Source: Bacillota bacterium | Lineage (GTDB): Bacteria; Bacillota; UBA4882; UBA8346 | Direction: 5' to 3' | Length of the DNA: 7,515 nucleotides | Assembly (NCBI GenBank): GCA_023436305.1 | Contig: JAEZJQ010000083.1 | Span: 1-7,515 of the forward strand | In this document: piece after piece, positions 5,359 to 7,515 of the stretch | Layout: every line of letters starts with the position of its first letter | Numbering within the stretch: the first letter of the stretch is position 1 | Notes under the pieces: generated by a model | The model's database searches: none | Told to the model about the DNA's origin: nothing | What the model saw: only the letters and a program-made list of their open reading frames with translations | Position numbers and translations under genes: made by a program

Positions 5359-7515
5359 CATTTGGGGCAACAGCAGAACCATTTTGGGCGTGAGCATGGA
5401 AATGCAATTACCGGGGAAACCATGGAACGCTTGCAATCCGGTGGGATTGCCGTCATCGGTATGGCGGGTCAATTTCCCGATGCTTTGGATGTGAATGCCT
5501 TTTGGAAAAACTTAATTGAGGGACATGATGCCATTCATGAGCTGCCCGCCAATTATTTGGAACCGGGCCTAAACTCAAGCAGTAAAAGCCGGCCGTATCC
5601 ATGGGGAGGAATTTTAGAAGAACGGGACTGTTTTGATCCGCTATTTTTTAATATCGCTCCCCGGGAAGCCGAGTCCATGAATCCCCATCAACGCTTAATT
5701 CTGCAAGAAAGTTGGCGGGCGATAGAGGATGCGGGCTATAACCCGAAAAAATTGGCGGATTCTCAAGTCGGCATCTTTATCGGCGCCGAACCCAGTGGTT
5801 ATGCCCACGAATCATTTACCGGTTCCTCGGAGGCCATTGTCGCGTCCCGCTTATCTTACTATTTGGATTTGAAAGGCCCCGCAATTGTTGTCAACACGGG
5901 CTGTTCCTCCTCGGGAGCCGCCATCCATTTAGCCTGTGAGAGCTTGCGAAATGGTGAATCAACACTGGCGATTGCCGGAGGTGTGGCTGCCAATCTGAAC
6001 CAGGATGAGTTGGTTATCCTTTCAGAGATCGGAATGTTATCTCCCACCGGCCGGTGTTGCACATTTAATGAATCCGGTGATGGCACCGTTTTATCCGAAG
6101 GGGCCGGCGTCGTGGTATTGAAACGGCTCGATGATGCCGTCTCCGCCGGCGATCATATCTACGGAGTCATCGTGGGATCAGGAATGAATCAAGACGGCGC
6201 CAGCAATGGAATTACTTCTCCCAATGGATTAGCCCAGGAGCAATTGATAACCGGCGTTTATAAGCGTTATGGAATTGACCCGGAAGATATAACCTATATT
6301 GAAACTCATGGAACAGGTACCAAATTAGGTGATCCCATTGAGGCGAATGCGCTGATACGCGCATTTAAACAGTTTTCAAACCGGGAAAAGTATTGTGTTA
6401 TTGGGAGCGCGAAAGACCATATCGGCCATGCGGCGGCGGCCGCCGGTGTAATTGGTTTGATTAAGGTTTTGTTATCGATGCGGCATCATCAAATCCCGGG
6501 TTTTATTCATTTCAAGAAACTGAATCCACTGATTGAACTTGACGGCTCAGCTTTCCATGTGGCCACCCAAACTACGGAATGGCGGTCAACCAACGGGAAA
6601 CCCTTAATTGCCGCTTTGAACACCTTTGGGCATAGCGGCACCAATGTACATCTTGTCATTCAAGAATACATTGCGCCTGCTGAAATCTCTTCCCAAATAG
6701 CGGTTTTCCCCGATAAAGGAGATCCCATCATCATTCCGCTTTCCGCTAAGAATAAAGAGCGGCTAAAAGAATACGCGGGCAAACTCCTGGAGTTTTTAAA
6801 GAACGCCGCCTCCAGTGCGGCTGATTGGGTATCACCGGAAACTGAAACGGTTTGGAATGATAAGCAAAATCCGGCGATTCATCCGGTGGCGCTGGCTTAT
6901 ACGCTACAAACCGGCCGGGAGGCCATGGAAGAACGGGTGGTGTTTCTTGTCAATGATATTCCTGAACTTATAACCAAGTTGGCGGCTTTTTACGAAGGCC
7001 GGGAAGAGATCGGGAATTGCTGGCAAGGACAAGCGAGGGAAGCGAAAAAAACGAATCATCTCCTGGCTGCGGATGACGATATGCAAGATATGGTCAAAAA
7101 GTGGCTCGTAAGCGGTAAGATAAGAAAAATTGCCGAATTATGGGCGCAAGGCTTCGCCATTGATTGGGAGTTACTCTACGGAGAAGTTAAACCGCCCCGT
7201 TTATCGTTACCGACTTATCCCTTTGCGCGGGAACATTTTTGGATAACCAAAACGGATAAAAAATTCGCCGGGATGGAAAGTTCATTGACTGGTTTTCTCC
7301 ACCCCCTGCTGCATCAAAACATATCGGACTTATCGGAACAGCGGTTCAGTTCAACCTTTACAGGTGAGGAATTTTTCCTGTCCGGTCCCAGAGTCAAGGG
7401 GCGGCGGATCTTGCCCGGAGCAGCCGGTCTTGAGATGGCCCGGGCCGCCATTGAAATGGCGGCGGGAACTCTGGCCGAAGGATGGACGGGGCTCCAACTT
7501 AAGCATGTAATCTGG
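5251..7515 (+). CDS. Trans-AT modular polyketide synthase, 5' part: docking-KS-linker-DH-like
   Basis: This is the next protein of the assembly line. It starts at ATG 5251, eight nucleotides inside the end of the upstream gene, and runs open past the window end with 755 codons visible. Domains in residues are: docking segment 1-36, flexible linker 37-63, KS 64-473, trans-AT post-KS linker 474-664, and the first part of a DH-like domain from 684. The KS keeps its Cys218-His353-His393 triad, but its surrounding motifs are unusual. The DH-like domain has Pro713 where the catalytic His should be, so it is probably not a working dehydratase. No AT domain is present. The overlap with the upstream gene and the matching docking segments show that this protein receives the methylated chain from it. 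The remaining domains of the module, including its KR or ACPs, lie downstream and are unknown. Confidence 0.96.
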   Translation, partial: MNNKDFQTIFRELQENKISLEEARVLFDDLRKKTSSHLGQQQNHFGREHGNAITGETMERLQSGGIAVIGMAGQFPDALDVNAFWKNLIEGHDAIHELPANYLEPGLNSSSKSRPYPWGGILEERDCFDPLFFNIAPREAESMNPHQRLILQESWRAIEDAGYNPKKLADSQVGIFIGAEPSGYAHESFTGSSEAIVASRLSYYLDLKGPAIVVNTGCSSSGAAIHLACESLRNGESTLAIAGGVAANLNQDELVILSEIGMLSPTGRCCTFNESGDGTVLSEGAGVVVLKRLDDAVSAGDHIYGVIVGSGMNQDGASNGITSPNGLAQEQLITGVYKRYGIDPEDITYIETHGTGTKLGDPIEANALIRAFKQFSNREKYCVIGSAKDHIGHAAAAAGVIGLIKVLLSMRHHQIPGFIHFKKLNPLIELDGSAFHVATQTTEWRSTNGKPLIAALNTFGHSGTNVHLVIQEYIAPAEISSQIAVFPDKGDPIIIPLSAKNKERLKEYAGKLLEFLKNAASSAADWVSPETETVWNDKQNPAIHPVALAYTLQTGREAMEERVVFLVNDIPELITKLAAFYEGREEIGNCWQGQAREAKKTNHLLAADDDMQDMVKKWLVSGKIRKIAELWAQGFAIDWELLYGEVKPPRLSLPTYPFAREHFWITKTDKKFAGMESSLTGFLHPLLHQNISDLSEQRFSSTFTGEEFFLSGPRVKGRRILPGAAGLEMARAAIEMAAGTLAEGWTGLQLKHVIW
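5440..6669 (+). other. Ketosynthase (KS) domain, divergent motifs, triad intact
   Basis: This complete KS starts at GIAVIGMAGQFP and ends at NVHLVIQEY. The catalytic residues are Cys218 (5902-5904), His353 (6307-6309, in ETHGTGTKLGDPIE) and His393 (6427-6429, in AKDHIGHAAAAAG). The Cys-to-first-His spacing of 135 residues is normal. The Cys box reads VNTGCSSSGAA instead of the usual VDTACSSSLVA, the SNIGH box reads DHIGH, and the terminal GFGGxNAH box reads GHSGTNVH. The segment between GIFIG and SRLSY looks shorter than usual. I believe a recognised subset of trans-AT KSs shares these changes, but I cannot assign the substrate clade without a phylogeny. It is expected to condense. Confidence 0.92.
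6670..7242 (+). other. Post-KS linker of trans-AT type, second copy
   Basis: This is the counterpart of the first protein's linker. It contains IIIPLSAKNKERL, LAYTLQTGREAMEER, NCWQGQ, LWAQGFAIDWELLYG and LPTYPFAREHFW, ending at 7240-7242. Again there is no acyltransferase domain between KS and the next domain. The stretch around residues 515-535 is a Ser/Ala/Glu-rich insertion of different length and sequence from the first copy. Confidence 0.88.
7300..7515 (+). other. DH-like domain, N-terminal part, catalytic His replaced by Pro
   Basis: This is the first hotdog half of a PKS dehydratase-type fold, starting HPLLHQNISD and cut by the window end. The HxxxGxxxxP box reads PRVKGRRILP: the His position is Pro713 (7387-7389), while Gly (7399-7401) and Pro (7414-7416) are in place. 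The residue before it, usually Asp, is Gly (7384-7386), and the following LPGVAYLE becomes LPGAAGLE. Without the His, this half should not be able to dehydrate. The reading frame is intact and the surrounding residues conserved, so it looks like a retained structural domain, not a decaying gene. The Asp half is outside the window. Confidence 0.85.

Noticed and set aside
6625..6645. FGHSGTN resembles the GHSxG nucleophile box of acyltransferases.
   Set aside because: It sits at the C-terminal end of the KS, where SFGFGGxNAH normally occurs, and is followed by VHLVIQEY and the post-KS linker. No other AT motif is present.

Overview
The window lies entirely inside an assembly-line polyketide synthase (PKS) operon of the trans-acyltransferase (trans-AT) type. 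It holds two very large multidomain genes on the + strand, and both run off the window. No RNA genes, mobile elements, CRISPR arrays, promoters or terminators are visible, and there is no intergenic DNA: the two reading frames overlap by 8 nt. The moderate GC content, mixed codon use, AGG-type ribosome binding site and trans-AT architecture suggest a Bacillota species (Paenibacillus-like or a spore-forming anaerobe). That assignment is an impression from style and is weakly supported.

Layout. Positions 3-5258 are the 3' part of a PKS gene (1751 codons visible). It encodes the C-terminal end of a ketosynthase (KS), a post-KS linker of the trans-AT type with no AT domain, a dehydratase (DH), a ketoreductase (KR), a C-methyltransferase (MT), an acyl carrier protein (ACP) and a C-terminal docking tail. 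Positions 5251-7515 are the 5' part of the next PKS gene (755 codons visible). It encodes an N-terminal docking segment, a divergent but Cys-His-His complete KS, the same type of linker, and the beginning of a DH-like domain whose catalytic His is replaced by Pro.

How they work together. The chain would be extended on the first protein's ACP with malonyl units loaded by a separate AT encoded elsewhere. It would be alpha-methylated by the MT, reduced by the KR and dehydrated by the DH to a 2-methyl-2-enoyl thioester. It would then pass through the paired docking tails to the KS of the next protein. The final product cannot be named from this fragment. The points most worth a second look are the His-to-Pro DH-like domain, the unusual KS before it, a KR with a two-residue expansion between catalytic Ser and Tyr and no LxD aspartate, and a hexapeptide (18-bp) tandem repeat in the MT-ACP linker.
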